The notes beneath the pieces are model-generated. The model made no database searches, was not told the origin of the DNA, and saw only the letters and a program-made list of their open reading frames with translations. Made by a program: the position numbers and the translations under genes. Of a stretch of 64,000 bases of DNA, positions 49,108-60,916 are shown piece after piece (position 1 is the stretch's first letter; each line of letters opens with the position of its first letter). This DNA comes from Hemibagrus wyckioides. Lineage: Eukaryota; Chordata; Actinopteri; Siluriformes; Bagridae. The stretch lies in assembly GCF_019097595.1 (NCBI RefSeq), contig NC_080710.1:5911780-5975779 (forward strand). Direction: 5' to 3'.

Positions 49108-49168
49108 CCAGGCTCCTCCTTCAGACACCATGTGTCTATGTGCAGTTATGAAGAGCTTCATGAGCTTT
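49108..49168 (+). pseudogene. Chemokine-receptor C-terminal scrap
   Basis: About 60 bp match the tail of the receptor exon: 'ccaggctcctccttcagacaccatg' and then 'atgtgcagt-tatgaagagct-catga', as at 46968 and 51790. One base is missing, and nothing of the helices remains upstream. It marks another lost copy between E and F. Confidence 0.7.
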
Positions 49169-49519
49169 AGCAAAGAGAACACACAATTTCTGGGCGAGTA
49201 TAGGAGTAGATATGTCTAAAAGAAAGCAAGTAACCATTGTGCTTCTTTTGTGACGGTCTCCCAGGATAGTTTTTATTTGTTTATGCAGAGGATCAAATTA
49301 TCTATTGAGAAAGTATTCGGAGGAGGTTGTAGTGGTAATTTGCATTAATCACGTGTTTGACCACAAGAATGCTTTCGTATGCTAAGGCAACCTCTTCTCA
49401 GAAACGGCGCTATCACACTTCAGTATCATGAGGTTATGAAGTACTTATTACCAAAGTTCTACAAATTTTCCATGCAACAAGAAAGCTGAGTGCATAGAAA
49501 TAGAAAAGAAAAGAAATGA

Positions 49520-49701
49520 AAAACACAAGCTCAGCACTCCTGCATACAAGAACATTAGCTCTAGTATTGCTAGACTTCATGCATGTTTCTACAGAGTCTC
49601 ATTTTACATCACAAAAACAGAAGTGTGAAATACAGAGACCACAAACACAAGCATATCGTATCTCATTTGGCTTAGAGACCCACAGAGCTGTTTTGGATTT
49701 T
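49520..49701 (+). promoter_or_regulatory. Gene F promoter-proximal block and probable exon 1
   Basis: 'aagaacattagctctagtattgc' and 'catcacaaaaacagaagtgtgaaa' are shared with G and, less closely, with A and C. The block ends at the donor 'ggatttt|gtaagtata' (after 49701). Confidence 0.5.
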
Positions 49702-50061
49702 GTAAGTATACACAAGTAGCAGTGTTGTTCTGGCTTTTTTCTATTCATTCGTTGAATAATTTGTTATATGTTTAATTTATTACATACGAATCGCTGTATT
49801 TACTCATCTTGATTTCTGTATTTTCTCTGGGGTGTTTTCACAGCTAAGACTTTGGCACTTTTTTGTACTTTACACTTCACCAGTTTACTGACTCATTCTT
49901 TTGAGTATCTCACAACATTTTCTGAATGTGAAAGAAACTTGTGGCACGCAAAACAGTTTGTTATGCTCAACATCACAGATGGTTTAACCATATTGGTTTA
50001 TTTCTTTTTTTTTTCTATATTTTTTTTTACACCAGCATAACTATTTAACGTTTGACGCAGA

Positions 50062-51911
50062 ATGGAAATAATATTAAACACCACAGAATCCAGGTGAGAA
50101 CTAATTACATTCCAGATATTAAAGGCAGTTGAATGCACTTTTAAAGCAGCTGTTATAAGCTAATATAATATGTTGTATTATCATTTGTTTGCATTTGTTT
50201 ATTGTTCCAATTATGCAAATAATCTATGTTTAGATCAAGCTTTAGTGATTTTTTTTTTAAGCTTTTGAAAAACAGAATGTCAACAGCATCTAGACCACTG
50301 GCTTTAAATCCACTCAATTTTAAGAAAGAAAAAATATAACATGGACATTAAATACAGACTGAAGAAGACATATATAATGATGATATATGGCAAGCAGTGA
50401 AATCTAACAGGAAGCTGGCATGTTGCTGATATATTACTGTATAATTCTAGTTGTAATTAAACCACTGTAAATTGAAAAACATTAACAATAAGGCTTCCAC
50501 ACTTATAGTTCACCAGCTTATAAAATAGCACTTGATGCAGCACATACTATTATTTTTATAATAATTTTAGATTATTATAAATCCAATATTTATTGGCTTA
50601 ATTTTATATGATGTCTCTTGTTCTGTTTTGCGATGTTTCCTCCGAGGTAAAAGATGATGATTCACTTAATTAATTAATAATGCTCTATTTTATATTGTCT
50701 TTAAATGATATTTCTTTAGCTTTTGAGTATATTTACAGGCCAAAACTTTAATTTCTGCATGATAAACAAATCACAGTATGTTTTACTCAAAATCTAAAGC
50801 TCTAAATCTGTGTCTAAGATCTGACATGTTCACAATTCTCGTGTAGGTCTCATGTAATAACTCTCTCCATATTTTTTTTTTCAGCACATCAACAGAAGAG
50901 TATGATTACTCAGAGATTGCCTCGAGTGGGCCGTGTGATTATGGAGTCCATGCAAGCCATTTCCTCCCAGTTCTCTACTCACTGTTCTTTGTGGTCGGCT
51001 TCCTGGGCAACATGCTGGTGCTGTGGGTGATCCTGAGAGGCGCTCAGATGAAAAGCATGACTGATGTGTCTCTCCTGAACCTGGCCATTGCTGACCTTCT
51101 ACTAGTCTTCACTCTCCCCTTCCTGGCTCACTATGCCAGAGATACCTGGGTTTTTGGGAATGCCATGTGCGGGCTGGTCCTCAGTGTTTACTATATTGGA
51201 TTTTACTCCGGAATTTTCTTTATCGTGTTGATGAGCATCGACCGATACTTGGCTATTGTCCATTCTGTGTTTGCCTTGAGAATCCGTACAAAGGCTTATG
51301 GGATTGTAGCTAGTATGGTCATCTGGATTCTAGCCATAATAGTTTCATTTCCTGAGCTATTGTTCCTTGGAGTCGAAAATTATGGGGCTGAAAAAGTTTG
51401 CAGTGCTTATCCGAAAAATGAAACTCACAATGCTACGAGAAGTGTAGCCTTGTATAAAATGAACATTTTGGGTCTGCTAATTCCACTGATTATTGTGGGA
51501 TATTGCTACTTGATGGTGCTCTGGAGGCTTCGGACCCTTCGTACAGCCAAGAAACTGGCCATCCGTCTTGTTATCGTGGTCATGGTGGTCTTCTTCTGCT
51601 GCTGGACGCCGTACAACATCGCAGCATTCCTCAAAGCACTGGAGCTGAATCGCAGCCTTTCTCTAGGGTGTGAACGCAGCAAAAAGATCCAGCTGATGCT
51701 GCAGGTCACTGAAGCAATTGCATACTTTCACAGCTGCCTCAATCCGTTCATCTACGTGTTTGTGGGGGAAAAGTTCAGGAGGCAACTCTCCAGGCTCCTC
51801 CTTCAGACACCCTGCATCCATGTCCAGTGTATGAAGAGCTACATAACCCGGGCCGCATCATCTGTGTATTCACAGAGCACAAGTGTGGATGAACGCTTTG
51901 GTGGTGTCTGA
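50062..51911 (+). CDS. Chemokine receptor F (CCR-like GPCR), two coding exons
   Basis: Exons 50062-50093 (ATG, 10 codons plus 2 nt, donor 'tccag|gtgag') and 50885-51911 (acceptor 'ttttttttcag|c') give about 352 residues. The frame that starts at 50991 begins with GTG in helix 1 and is not the true start. The N-terminus has NTT as a glycosylation site and the acidic EEYDYSE motif for tyrosine sulfation. Second loop: NETHNAT gives two more sites next to the conserved Cys (KVCSAYP). Motifs: LNLAIADLLLVFTLPF, DRYLAIVHSVFALRIR, CCWTPYNIAAFLKAL, TEAIAYFHSCLNPFIY, VGEKFRR. The serine-rich tail ends SVYSQSTSVDERF. A Gi-coupled leukocyte chemokine receptor is expected; the ligand is unknown. Confidence 0.9.
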
Positions 51912-52616
51912 ATGAACTTTCATTTTTTTACTGTATATATATATATATATGAAAAAGTGCTGTAAAGTAAAAAAAAATAAATAAATTGCTAATTAATCAT
52001 ACACCTGTTGTTCAAGTATGTAAGTGTAAGAATTTATGCTGGTTTGTAGCCAAAGGGTAATCATACTAAATATTCATTTGATTTACATTTTTCTACTGTC
52101 TGCTAACTTTGCATATTATAAATTGCTAAAAAAAAAAATTACAGCATTTCTTCACACCTGCCTAATTGCACAGTACTGTATATCCCTACATTTGGCTAAA
52201 GATTACTGTAATATTTTGCTGTTCATGAAACTGCTAAGAACAACTTGGAAATTTGATTGACAGGGAGGTTTTGGCTCTGATTTGCCGTCTATTACATCTA
52301 TCTGTATGTGTATGGATCCTGACCTGATCTTATTCAAGTCAGCATGATCTGAAACTCAGGTATAAATTATACACAAACTATTTAATTAGATCTGATAAGG
52401 ATTTCATGAAAGCCGAAACTACAAGCACAATCTCTTCTTTAAATAGCTCATGTCAATTTCCTTAAATGTTACTCAAATTTTTTGTTTTGTTCGAGTGCCT
52501 TTTTTATATTCATAAAGTATTGGCTGTGGAAAATTAAAAAAACAAACAAACATGGTGTGTTGATTTATTTGAGTAGGTGTGGTTGTTATGTTCATTGACA
52601 ATACATTTCTTTTTTT
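51912..52616. other. 3' flank of F
   Basis: An (AT)n stretch at 51932-51949 is followed by the 3' flank shared with D and E. No gene was seen. Confidence 0.5.
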
Positions 52617-53140
52617 TTATACTATATGGCCAAATGTATGTTGACCCCTGATTAGAAATTAGAATTAGAAATGGGGTTTTCCCCTTGCTAGCCAATGTAG
52701 TCGTTTCTCTAAAGAAGGTTTAATTACAAATACTTTGGTCTCCTTCATCATATTTATGTTGAGCTAAGGTAAGCATCCTTCAACACAGGACACAATAGAA
52801 GGTTTCCTGAGGGCTTGGGTGGCTTTTCAGTCCCCATGAAGGTCACTGGTTTTTACTTAAGGACAGAGATCAATGGGGCTACTGAGCTGAAACCCCTATT
52901 GAACTTACAGTAGAAATTATTTGAACCCCATAAATCTCTGCAGCTCTAAATGGTGAGAGGTTGTGGTCAGGTAGTTACAGCATCCACCTTTGTTTTCTCC
53001 CTCTCTGCTCAATGTAGCCAGAGAACATGATTGAGTTGTGATTGAAGTTACATTTTTCTAACTTGGCAAAGAGTGCCAAAAGTCTTGAAGTAAAAGAAAG
53101 CAAATAATATATGAAATTATTTGTGATGGTTTCCCAGGCT
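52617..53140. other. MITE end and unassigned intergenic sequence
   Basis: The left part ('tatactatatggccaaatgtatg', about 52618) is the same MITE end seen after C and E. The rest contains weak Tc1-like or unknown text and no gene. Confidence 0.4.
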
Positions 53141-53144
53141 TTTA

Positions 53145-53625
53145 ACAAAACCTCTTTTTACTGATGTTTAAAACTTTTCAGTTTTTCCCCTGATGAAGTC
53201 CTTTGTGGTGTTGGCAGTGTGTTTTGGGTCATTTTCTTGATGCTTGATGACAGTGGATGTATTTCTTTATAAATTGGCAGATAGAATGTTTCTGTAGACT
53301 TCTGAATTCATTCTGCTGCTAACATTTTGAGCTCCATAATCAATAAAGATTAGTGAGAATGGTCTAGAAGCAGCAATGCAAGCCCAAGCCATTGAACTAC
53401 CACCCCCATGTTTCACAGAAGAGCTGGAATGTTTTGAATCATGAGCAGATTCTTTCTTCTTTCATATGTTGTCCTTTCTTTCACTTTGGTAGAGATTTTT
53501 CTTGACTCATCTCTGTACTTCTATATTCTGAATAAATTCGATATTCCTTTTCTGTCATGAGTGTGCAGGTGATTGCCTTCACACGTGCATCTAACCTGTC
53601 ACTTCTCTAGATAGTGGATGAGGGT
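53145..53625 (-). mobile_element. Tc1-like transposase fragment, antisense
   Basis: Read on the minus strand, the text from 'ttcccctgatgaagtcctttgtgg' to 'gtgtgcaggtgattgc' is a Tc1 transposase middle part: 'cccatgtttcacagaagagct' corresponds to the conserved HGGG region, and 'cactttggtagagatttttcttgactcatctctgtactt' to the segment before it. It is fully broken by stops. Confidence 0.55.
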
Positions 53626-54444
53626 CATTTAATTATTTCTGAAACTTCCTTATGGTTCGTTGTGGCTACAATTGGTCAAGCTCCACTCTTTTAATCATTA
53701 GCAAGAGCACCAAACTGATTGTATCTACATCCTTGGAGTACAAAGACAGATGTTAGTTTGAGCAATACAAGGTCAACACCAGACATCTGGAGAGACCTTG
53801 GTTACTCTTGCCCATGCCCGGGTCAGCTCTTCTGTACAGCTGAAATCTGCTGAAGATGTTGGTCTTGAGACACCGACTACAGAATTTAGATTGTATACTT
53901 TCACTAGACTGTGTCACCAGGCAAAGCCTTCTATAACAAACACTACTCAAGGTGTTAGGATCTATGCCCAACAACCACAAAGCACAATCTATAGAACACG
54001 GAGATTACAAAATACAAAAGGCAAAGGCTAGGCAAGATTCAAACATGACAATAATCACAAGAGCCAAATGAGTAAACGAAAAAAAAAAAGCAAGGGTTAT
54101 TCACAGATGGCAAAACAGGATACAATGGCCAATCAGGATAATCAGGAAATGCTTATGGTTAAGACTTCACATTATATAGCTGTGACCATGTGCCTTATAT
54201 ACTAAGCAAGCAGGACAGAAGTACGACAACAAAAAAAGACTCTAGGATTCGGAGGAAGGCTCCCTCTAGTGGTGTGGAGGCGACCTGTCCCAGACAGTTT
54301 GGAACAAAAAAAATTCTGTCCCCACTTTTTCAGACCAAATTAAAATATGATGACAAAATGAACAGACACAACATTTGTATTCATTTGTTTATGCAGAGGG
54401 TCTGTTATATAATATTTGTAAATTTCCCATTGGGATGAATAAAG

Positions 54445-54445
<1 letters not shown>
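53626..54445. repeat. Dispersed repeat region, possible LTR-retroelement remnant
   Basis: 'gaggaaggctccctctagtggtgtggaggcgacctgtccc' at about 54252 resembles pieces near 10325, 25218 and 28480, so it belongs to a dispersed family. Before it lies adenine-rich text with no frame. The two overlapping frames near 53753-54031 have no known motif. Confidence 0.4.

Positions 54446-54516
<71 letters not shown>
54446..54516. repeat. (ATCT)n microsatellite
   Basis: About 17 tandem tetranucleotides, following a LINE-like tail ('cccattgggatgaataaagt'). Confidence 0.9.
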
Positions 54517-55049
54517 AAGTTATCTATTGAGAAGGTATTCAGAGAAGGACATAGCCATGACCTGTCCCAGGCTGATAGGACAAATATTTTCATCCACTTA
54601 TTTACAGACAATGAAATACAACGGTATGAATATTACCAGTCTCTTCACAGAAAATGACACAGTATTAACAATTAAACCATTTGTTTTAATTTGTTTATGT
54701 GACACGTCTGCTAAACAAGTTACTGATTGAGAAAGTATCACATATTAAGATGATTACATTAATACTACCACACTGTCAGAGCTCTTGTTATCGAAATTTA
54801 ATCATTATATTATGTTATATTACATTATATTATGACAATCAGAAATGATCACAGAAGTGATCACATTAATCACATGTTTGACTGCTTTGGTAAGTTAAGG
54901 GAAGTTGCTTTTGTTTGGAAATTTAATTTACCTCTTCCCAGAAATAATATTACCACACTTCACTACCATGAGGTTATGGGGTACTTGTTACCTCAGTACT
55001 ACAAATTCAAACAAACACTTCAGGAAAACTGAGTGCATAGAAACGTAAA

Positions 55050-55232
55050 GAAAACACAAGCTCAGCACTCCTGCATACAAGAACATTAGCTCTAGTATTG
55101 CCAGATTTCATGCATGTCTCTACAGAGCCTCATTTTACATCACAAAAACAGAAGTGTGAAAAACAGAGACCACAAACACAAGCATATCGTGTCCTATTTG
55201 GCTTAGAGACCCAGAGGGCTGTTTTGGAATTG
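55050..55232 (+). promoter_or_regulatory. Gene G promoter-proximal block and probable exon 1
   Basis: Very similar to the F block ('acaagaacattagctctagtattgc', 'cacaaaaacagaagtgtgaaaaacagagacc') and ends at the donor 'ggaattg|gtaagtat' (after 55232). Confidence 0.5.
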
Positions 55233-55601
55233 GTAAGTATAGGGTAGAAGTTGTTCTGGTTGTTTCGATTTATTCTTTAAATCATTTATCAGTTTAATTA
55301 ATTCAATGCTAATTGCTGTGTCTTATTTACTCATCTTGATCTCTGTCTTTCCTCTGGGGTGTTTTCACAGCTAAGACTTTCACACTTTTTTGTACTTTAC
55401 ACCTCACCAGTTTACTGACTCATTTTTTTTTTTTTGAGCTGATACTTTCTGAATGCTGCTGAAACTTGTGATGGGCAAAACAGTTCGTTATGCTCAACAT
55501 CACAGATGGTTTAACCAGTCTTACATTTTGGTTTAATTCTTTTTTCTGTATTTATTTTTACCCCAGCATAACTACTTAGCGTTTGATGCAGATTGTCAAA
55601 G

Positions 55602-58601
55602 ATGTTGAACATCACAGAATCCAGGTGAGGACTAATTACATTCCAGATATTAAAGGCACTTGAATGTACTTTTAAAGCAAATGTTCTTTGCTGATATTCT
55701 AATATAATAAGTTGTATTTTTATGTATGTCAATTGTAATTTCTTTGCATTTTGTGTCCTAGAGGGTTTTGTCAAGTGTAAATGACTCTGATTGAAGTCTA
55801 AATCCTCTGCATGAAACCAGATTAGCTCTGAACCCTATAAGCTTTATTTCCTTTAATATTTGCTATTTTAACACATGACCAACCAATCAGAAATTTACTA
55901 ATAATGCAGGTTTGAAACATTAAACTATTTATATAATGCCACATTCAGTGAAATAAATAAGCTTGTACTGTATTAATAGGGAAACACTATAAACAGTGTT
56001 GTATTTATAGAATATGTAGTATAAACCTAGCATGATTCATTTTGGTCAGAAAAATCTGAACACTTCATTTGACCTACACCATATCCTTTTTGTAAGTGCT
56101 CTGTCTTTTCTTGAGTCAGTTGTAACCTTATCTTAGATGTTATCACGTTGTTATAACTAACAGCACAGTTATGAGTTGTAAAGAAATTCCTGTTATGAAG
56201 CACTGCGTATAGCTTATTCTATAGCTTTAATTTATCACTTGCAAAAAAGGGATTTAGAAATTCTTTTCAGAAACATGACAAGCCCACACTGTAAAACATT
56301 TCAAGGTGAATAAACTTAGAAATGAAAGTACACTTGCTGCCTTAAAAAAGTGAGTAAAGTTCAGCTTGAACTTAGTTTCAACTCACAAGAAAAAAGGTCT
56401 GTGAATTACTGTAAGCTTCATCTTACAAAACTTAGAAACTATAAATAATAGCCAAAACTTGTCATGACATTTACTGTTAAAGAAGAGTAAAAAAAAAAAG
56501 TTCTATCTATCAAGTTTTACATTGCATAACAGAAGTCAAGGCTTATGCTTTTCACTCTTTTAAGAAAAAGAAAATCTCTCACATTTTGATATAAATTCTT
56601 TACCTTATAAATCTGTTTAAAAGTGTTACCAAAAAGCTGTGCACCCTTCGTGGTCTCTAACGGCATGAACTTGATTTCTCTATACAAATGATGGAGATTT
56701 AATGAAAGGCATGTGGTAGAATGATTACACATTAAGATGCATTAATAAATGAATAAAAAATTCTAAAAAGTAGTTTAGAATCAACAACTATTCAAAAAAT
56801 GAAATGCCTGAAAAAAAGACTTGGGCTCTTAAAATTTGACCCTCAGGATCACAACCAAATATAAAACCTAGCAGCTTGAAGCGGTTATTTAATAAATCAC
56901 CTTTTGAGTCAATTCTCTGGGCTTTTCATTCAGATTATATCTCCTCAATATCCTGGGCTTTTCATTCAGATTAGATCTCCTCAATATCCTCTAAAAGTGT
57001 CTATCCTCACTTTTAAGAAAGAAAAAAACATCATCAACATTAAATAAGAACTGAAGAAGACAAATATAATGATGATATATGGCAAGCAGTGTAATCTACC
57101 AGGAAGCTGGTATGTTGTTGATATATTGATGTATAAATAATTGTAACCACTGCAAATTTATAAACTTTAACAATAAAGCTTCCACATTTACTATAATGTT
57201 CGTCTTAGAAAATAGCACTTGATGCAGCACATACTATTATTTTAGTGCCAGATGTTTAGATTATTATAAATTCAAAGTTTGCCTTAATTTGATGTGATGT
57301 CTCTTTTTCTGTCTTATAACGTCCTCTGATGTAAAAGGAATTTTAAAGTGATGATTCATTTAATTAACAGTGCCATATTTTAAACTTAATAATGTCTTAG
57401 ATTGAGATTTCTATAGCTTTTTTAATGGTTTACAGGGCAAAACCTCAATTTCTGCATGATAAACAAATCACAGTGTGTTTTACTCAAAATCTAAATCTCT
57501 AAATCTGTGTCTAAGATCTGACATGTGCACAATTCTCCTGTAATTCTCATATAGTTTCTCTCTCTTTATTTTTTTAGCACAACAGAAGAGTATGATTACT
57601 CAGAGATTACCTTTAGTGAGCCGTGTCATTATGGAGACCATGCAAGCCGTTTCCTCCCGGTTCTCTACTCACTGTTCTTCGTGGTCGGCCTCCTGGGCAA
57701 CATGCTGGTGCTGTGGGTGATCCTGAGAGGCGCTCAGATAAAAAGCATGACTGATGTGTCTCTCCTGAACCTGACCATCGCTGACCTTCTACTAGTCTTC
57801 ACTCTCCCCTTCCTGGCTCACTATGCCAGAGATACCTGGGTTTTTGGTGATGCCATGTGCGGGCTGGTCCTCAGTGTTTACTATATTGGATTTTATGCTG
57901 GAATTTTCTTTATCGTGTTGATGAGCATCGACCGATACTTGGCTATTGTCCATTCTGTGTGTGCCTTGAGAATCCGTACGAAGACTTATGGGATTGTAGC
58001 TAGTATGGTCATCTGGATTCTAGCCATTATAGCCTCATTTCCTGAGCTATTGTTCCTTGGAGTCGAAATTTATAGCAATGAAACAGTGTGCAGTGCTTAT
58101 CCGAAAAATGCAAGTCACAATGAAATGAGAATTGCAGCTTTCTTTAAAATGAATATTTTGGGTCTGCTAATTCCACTGATTTTTGTGGGATATTGCTACT
58201 TGATGGTGCTACGGAGGCTTCAGACCCTTCGTACAGCCAAGAAATTGGCCATTCGTCTTGTTATCGTGGTCATGGTGGTCTTCTTCTGCTGCTGGACACC
58301 GTACAACATTGCAGCTTTCCTCAAAGCACTGGAGCTAAAGAAAATCCTTCCTCTAACGTGTCAACTCAGCAAAAATATCCAGCTGACGCTGCAAGCCACC
58401 GAAGCCATAGCGTACTCACACAGCTGCCTCAATCCGTTCCTCTATGTGTTTGTGGGGGAAAAGTTCAGGAGGCACCTCGCCAGGCTCCTGCGCCAGACAC
58501 CATGTGTCCAAGTGCAGTGTATGAAGACCTACATGACCCGGGCCGCATCATCTGTGTATTCACAGAGCACAAGTGTGGATGAACGTGGCACTGCCTTGTA
58601 A
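55602..58601 (+). CDS. Chemokine receptor G (CCR-like GPCR), two coding exons
   Basis: Exons 55602-55624 (ATG, 7 codons plus 2 nt, donor 'tccag|gtgagg') and 57578-58601 (acceptor 'tttttttag|c') give about 348 residues. An ATG 17 bp upstream (55585) is out of frame and overlaps the true start, which could lower translation. The N-terminus has NIT for glycosylation and EEYDYSE for sulfation; the second loop has NET and NAS sites. Motifs: LNLTIADLLLVFTLPF, DRYLAIVHSVCALRIR, CCWTPYNIAAFLKAL, TEAIAYSHSCLNPFLY, VGEKFRR. The end of the tail differs (ERGTAL). The sequence is a mosaic: the second loop and third loop to helix 7 match E, helix 5 to the start of helix 6 matches F. Confidence 0.9.
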
Positions 58602-59265
58602 ATGGTAGCGAATTTCAGAGAAACATGATATCTTATTTTGCAACTCATATAAATGCACCTTCAATTTATATGTACTTGTAAAAATAAGATAAATTAAATT
58701 TGCATGTTCCCTGTTTTGAAGTACAGTATAGATACTTGTGTAATACCATGCTCTGTCTACTAAAAAGACCTTTTCATCCTGGTGTCTCACAAATTACATG
58801 CATAGTTATTCAGCAGAAAAGGATCTTAGTTTGGTGAAAAGATTTGAACAGAACCATTTTGTCCAATCTAGTGGAAACCCCTTTAATCCTCTAAATTTAC
58901 ATATTGTATATAGGTACGATTGTTAGATTTTGTACGGATTCATGTATTTAAAACCAAACATCTGTTAACTGTGTATGCAAAACATGTAAGTTTATATGAA
59001 TCCACCTGAATGTTCCTTCAAGTTGTGTTGAAGCACCTTTTTTATGTAAGTGCAGGCTGTGGAATAAAAACAGGACGGTTTGATAATTACATTGTAATTC
59101 CATTGAGTCAGTTTGGACATGTTAAATGTAGCTGGAATTGAAATAGAGATGGCGAGTTGCCAGTTTGTCCATAATGCAGGATTTACATATGGTCATTTCA
59201 TAAAGTGCAGCCTTTCTCTCATTTGCATATAGTCTAAGGATGAAAATGGAAAGGAAAAGAAAAGG
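58602..59265. other. 3' flank of G
   Basis: No gene was seen. Partly similar to other receptor 3' flanks ('ttttatgtaagtgcaggctgtggaataaaaacagg' at about 59040). Confidence 0.5.
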
Positions 59266-59267
59266 TT

Positions 59268-59873
59268 TTATTTATCTGGACAAAAGTATATGGACACCTG
59301 TCCATTAGGACCCCTATGTTCTTAATTCCCCAACCCCTCCCACCACTTTCTGGGAAGGCATTCCACCAGATGTTGGAACATGACTGAGGGTATTTTCCCA
59401 TTTTGCTTCAAGACCATTAGTGAAATTGGGCACTGATGTTGGGCAAGAAGACGTGGCACTCATTTATTCATCCCAAAGGTGTTCATTTAGGTCATGGGAC
59501 CTTGGGTTATTCCACACTAGTCTTGGAAAACCATGTCTTTATAGGTTCCAGTGAAAGAAACTTATAATAATTGTATGCTCTAAGACAGGGGTATCAAAGC
59601 TTATCCTGTCAGGTTGTAGGTTTTCATTCCAACTGAGCAGAAGCCACACCTGAGTCTACTGAAAGCCAAGATCAGTTGATTAAACAGATGGAATCAGGTG
59701 TGGCCCCTGCTTGATTGGAATCATACACCCACAACAGCACTTTGCAGATAAGATTTGACACCCCTGCTCTAAGACATTCGAGACCATTCTAACTTTGTGG
59801 CAATATTGTGGAAGGCTCACATACAGTATGGGTGCAAAGGCCTGTATACAATTTGGCAATACAGTGTATTTAC
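59268..59873. mobile_element. MITE with a nested hAT-like MITE
   Basis: The left arm ('tctggacaaaagtatatggacacctg') and right arm ('tttgtggcaatattgtggaaggctcacatac' to 'gcaatacagtgta') belong to the same common fish MITE whose ends are seen after C, E and F. A 181-bp hAT-like element interrupts it at 59586-59766. Confidence 0.6.
59586..59766. mobile_element. hAT-like MITE with 8-bp target duplication
   Basis: The ends are 'caggggtatcaaagc' and the inverse of 'caggggtgtcaaatc'. The flanks carry a perfect 8-bp duplication, 'ctctaaga', at 59578-59585 and 59767-59774. That length is diagnostic of hAT transposition. The element has no coding capacity. Confidence 0.85.
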
Positions 59874-60846
59874 TAAGTGTTCCATAATTTGTGGCATTAC
59901 AACCTGGAACTGAAACAGACATAACTGAGATATTAGCCCAATTACCCCAATACAACACACTGAATCATGGGTGTGGTAGCATCATGCTGATATTTACCCT
60001 TAGCCTATATTATTAATACTGAAATACATGGCAAACACATATGTACTATAGATTGTAAAATAAAAAGAAAGAAAGTAGATGTAAACCCCTAATTTAGACG
60101 TAACTCTTTAGATGTTATCATAAAATGTAGTATCAAGAAGGCTGACTACCTGTGTAAAGCATTATACATTCTATTTGCAATACATTCTATTTATTTAGTT
60201 TACAAAAACATGAAATAAAAAATACAGTAAAGGTTTTAATACTTTCATTTAATATTCTGCTTGCTAACGCACAGCTTTACTGAGTTCATCCTTATTCCAC
60301 ATGAAATGCTTCAAATGAATGCCTTGTGTCAATTTTTCAATAATTCTCTGATGCCATTCTGTGATTATTAATGCAGTTTTGACTCAGTTATCATGCTTCA
60401 TATGTTATCATTTAGTGATTTCAGCTAATACTTTTTAGAATTTAGATTTTATTTCTGATTTTTTTTATGTATTATGAAATGAAAGCAGTTCCTGGTAGCT
60501 GATTAACCATGACTAAAATATTTTATGACTAAAAATATATATATTTTTTTTTTTCTCTTTTATTATTTGATGCCTGAATCTTTGGCAAATGCTGTGTACA
60601 TCTTTTAATTCTCATAGACTTCTCATACACATTAATTTGTTGTTATAAATGATGTGTAAATGACATGATGATTTATTCAGTTTTTTTTGTTGCCAAAGCA
60701 GTTGCATGTGAAAGCTCTAATATTTTACTGCTTTACATACGATGCTTGACATACAATAAATAACTTTTATATGTGCACTTTTCATTGTTCAGATCAGATT
60801 TTTTGAATTTACAGCATATAAGATGTGAATAGAAACGGCAAACAGA
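59874..60846. other. Intergenic; partly homologous to gene A's flank
   Basis: No gene was seen. The stretch at about 60688-60820 matches 9850-9975. 'ttatgtattatgaaatgaaagcag' near 60466 resembles 1878-1900. Confidence 0.45.
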
Positions 60847-60854
60847 AAGAGAGA

Positions 60855-60904
<50 letters not shown>

Positions 60905-60916
60905 AGAGAGAGAGGG
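60847..60916. repeat. (GA)n microsatellite
   Basis: About 70 bp of nearly pure 'ga' dinucleotides with a few interruptions. It produces low-complexity frames on both strands that are not genes. Confidence 0.9.

Larger units (their letters stand above)
48700..49500. repeat. Local duplication of the upstream flank of F
   Basis: 48703-48925 and 49275-49502 are copies of one another ('tttatgcagaggatc', 'gaaagtattcggaggagg', 'gtggtaatttgcattaatca', 'tgcatagaaa'). A third, more divergent copy precedes G at about 54690-55040. The receptor scrap at 49108 lies between the first two, as expected from a tandem copy that lost its body. Confidence 0.65.

Noticed and set aside
58193..58582. 129-codon frame within gene G
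   Set aside because: It is an out-of-frame shadow of the receptor exon.
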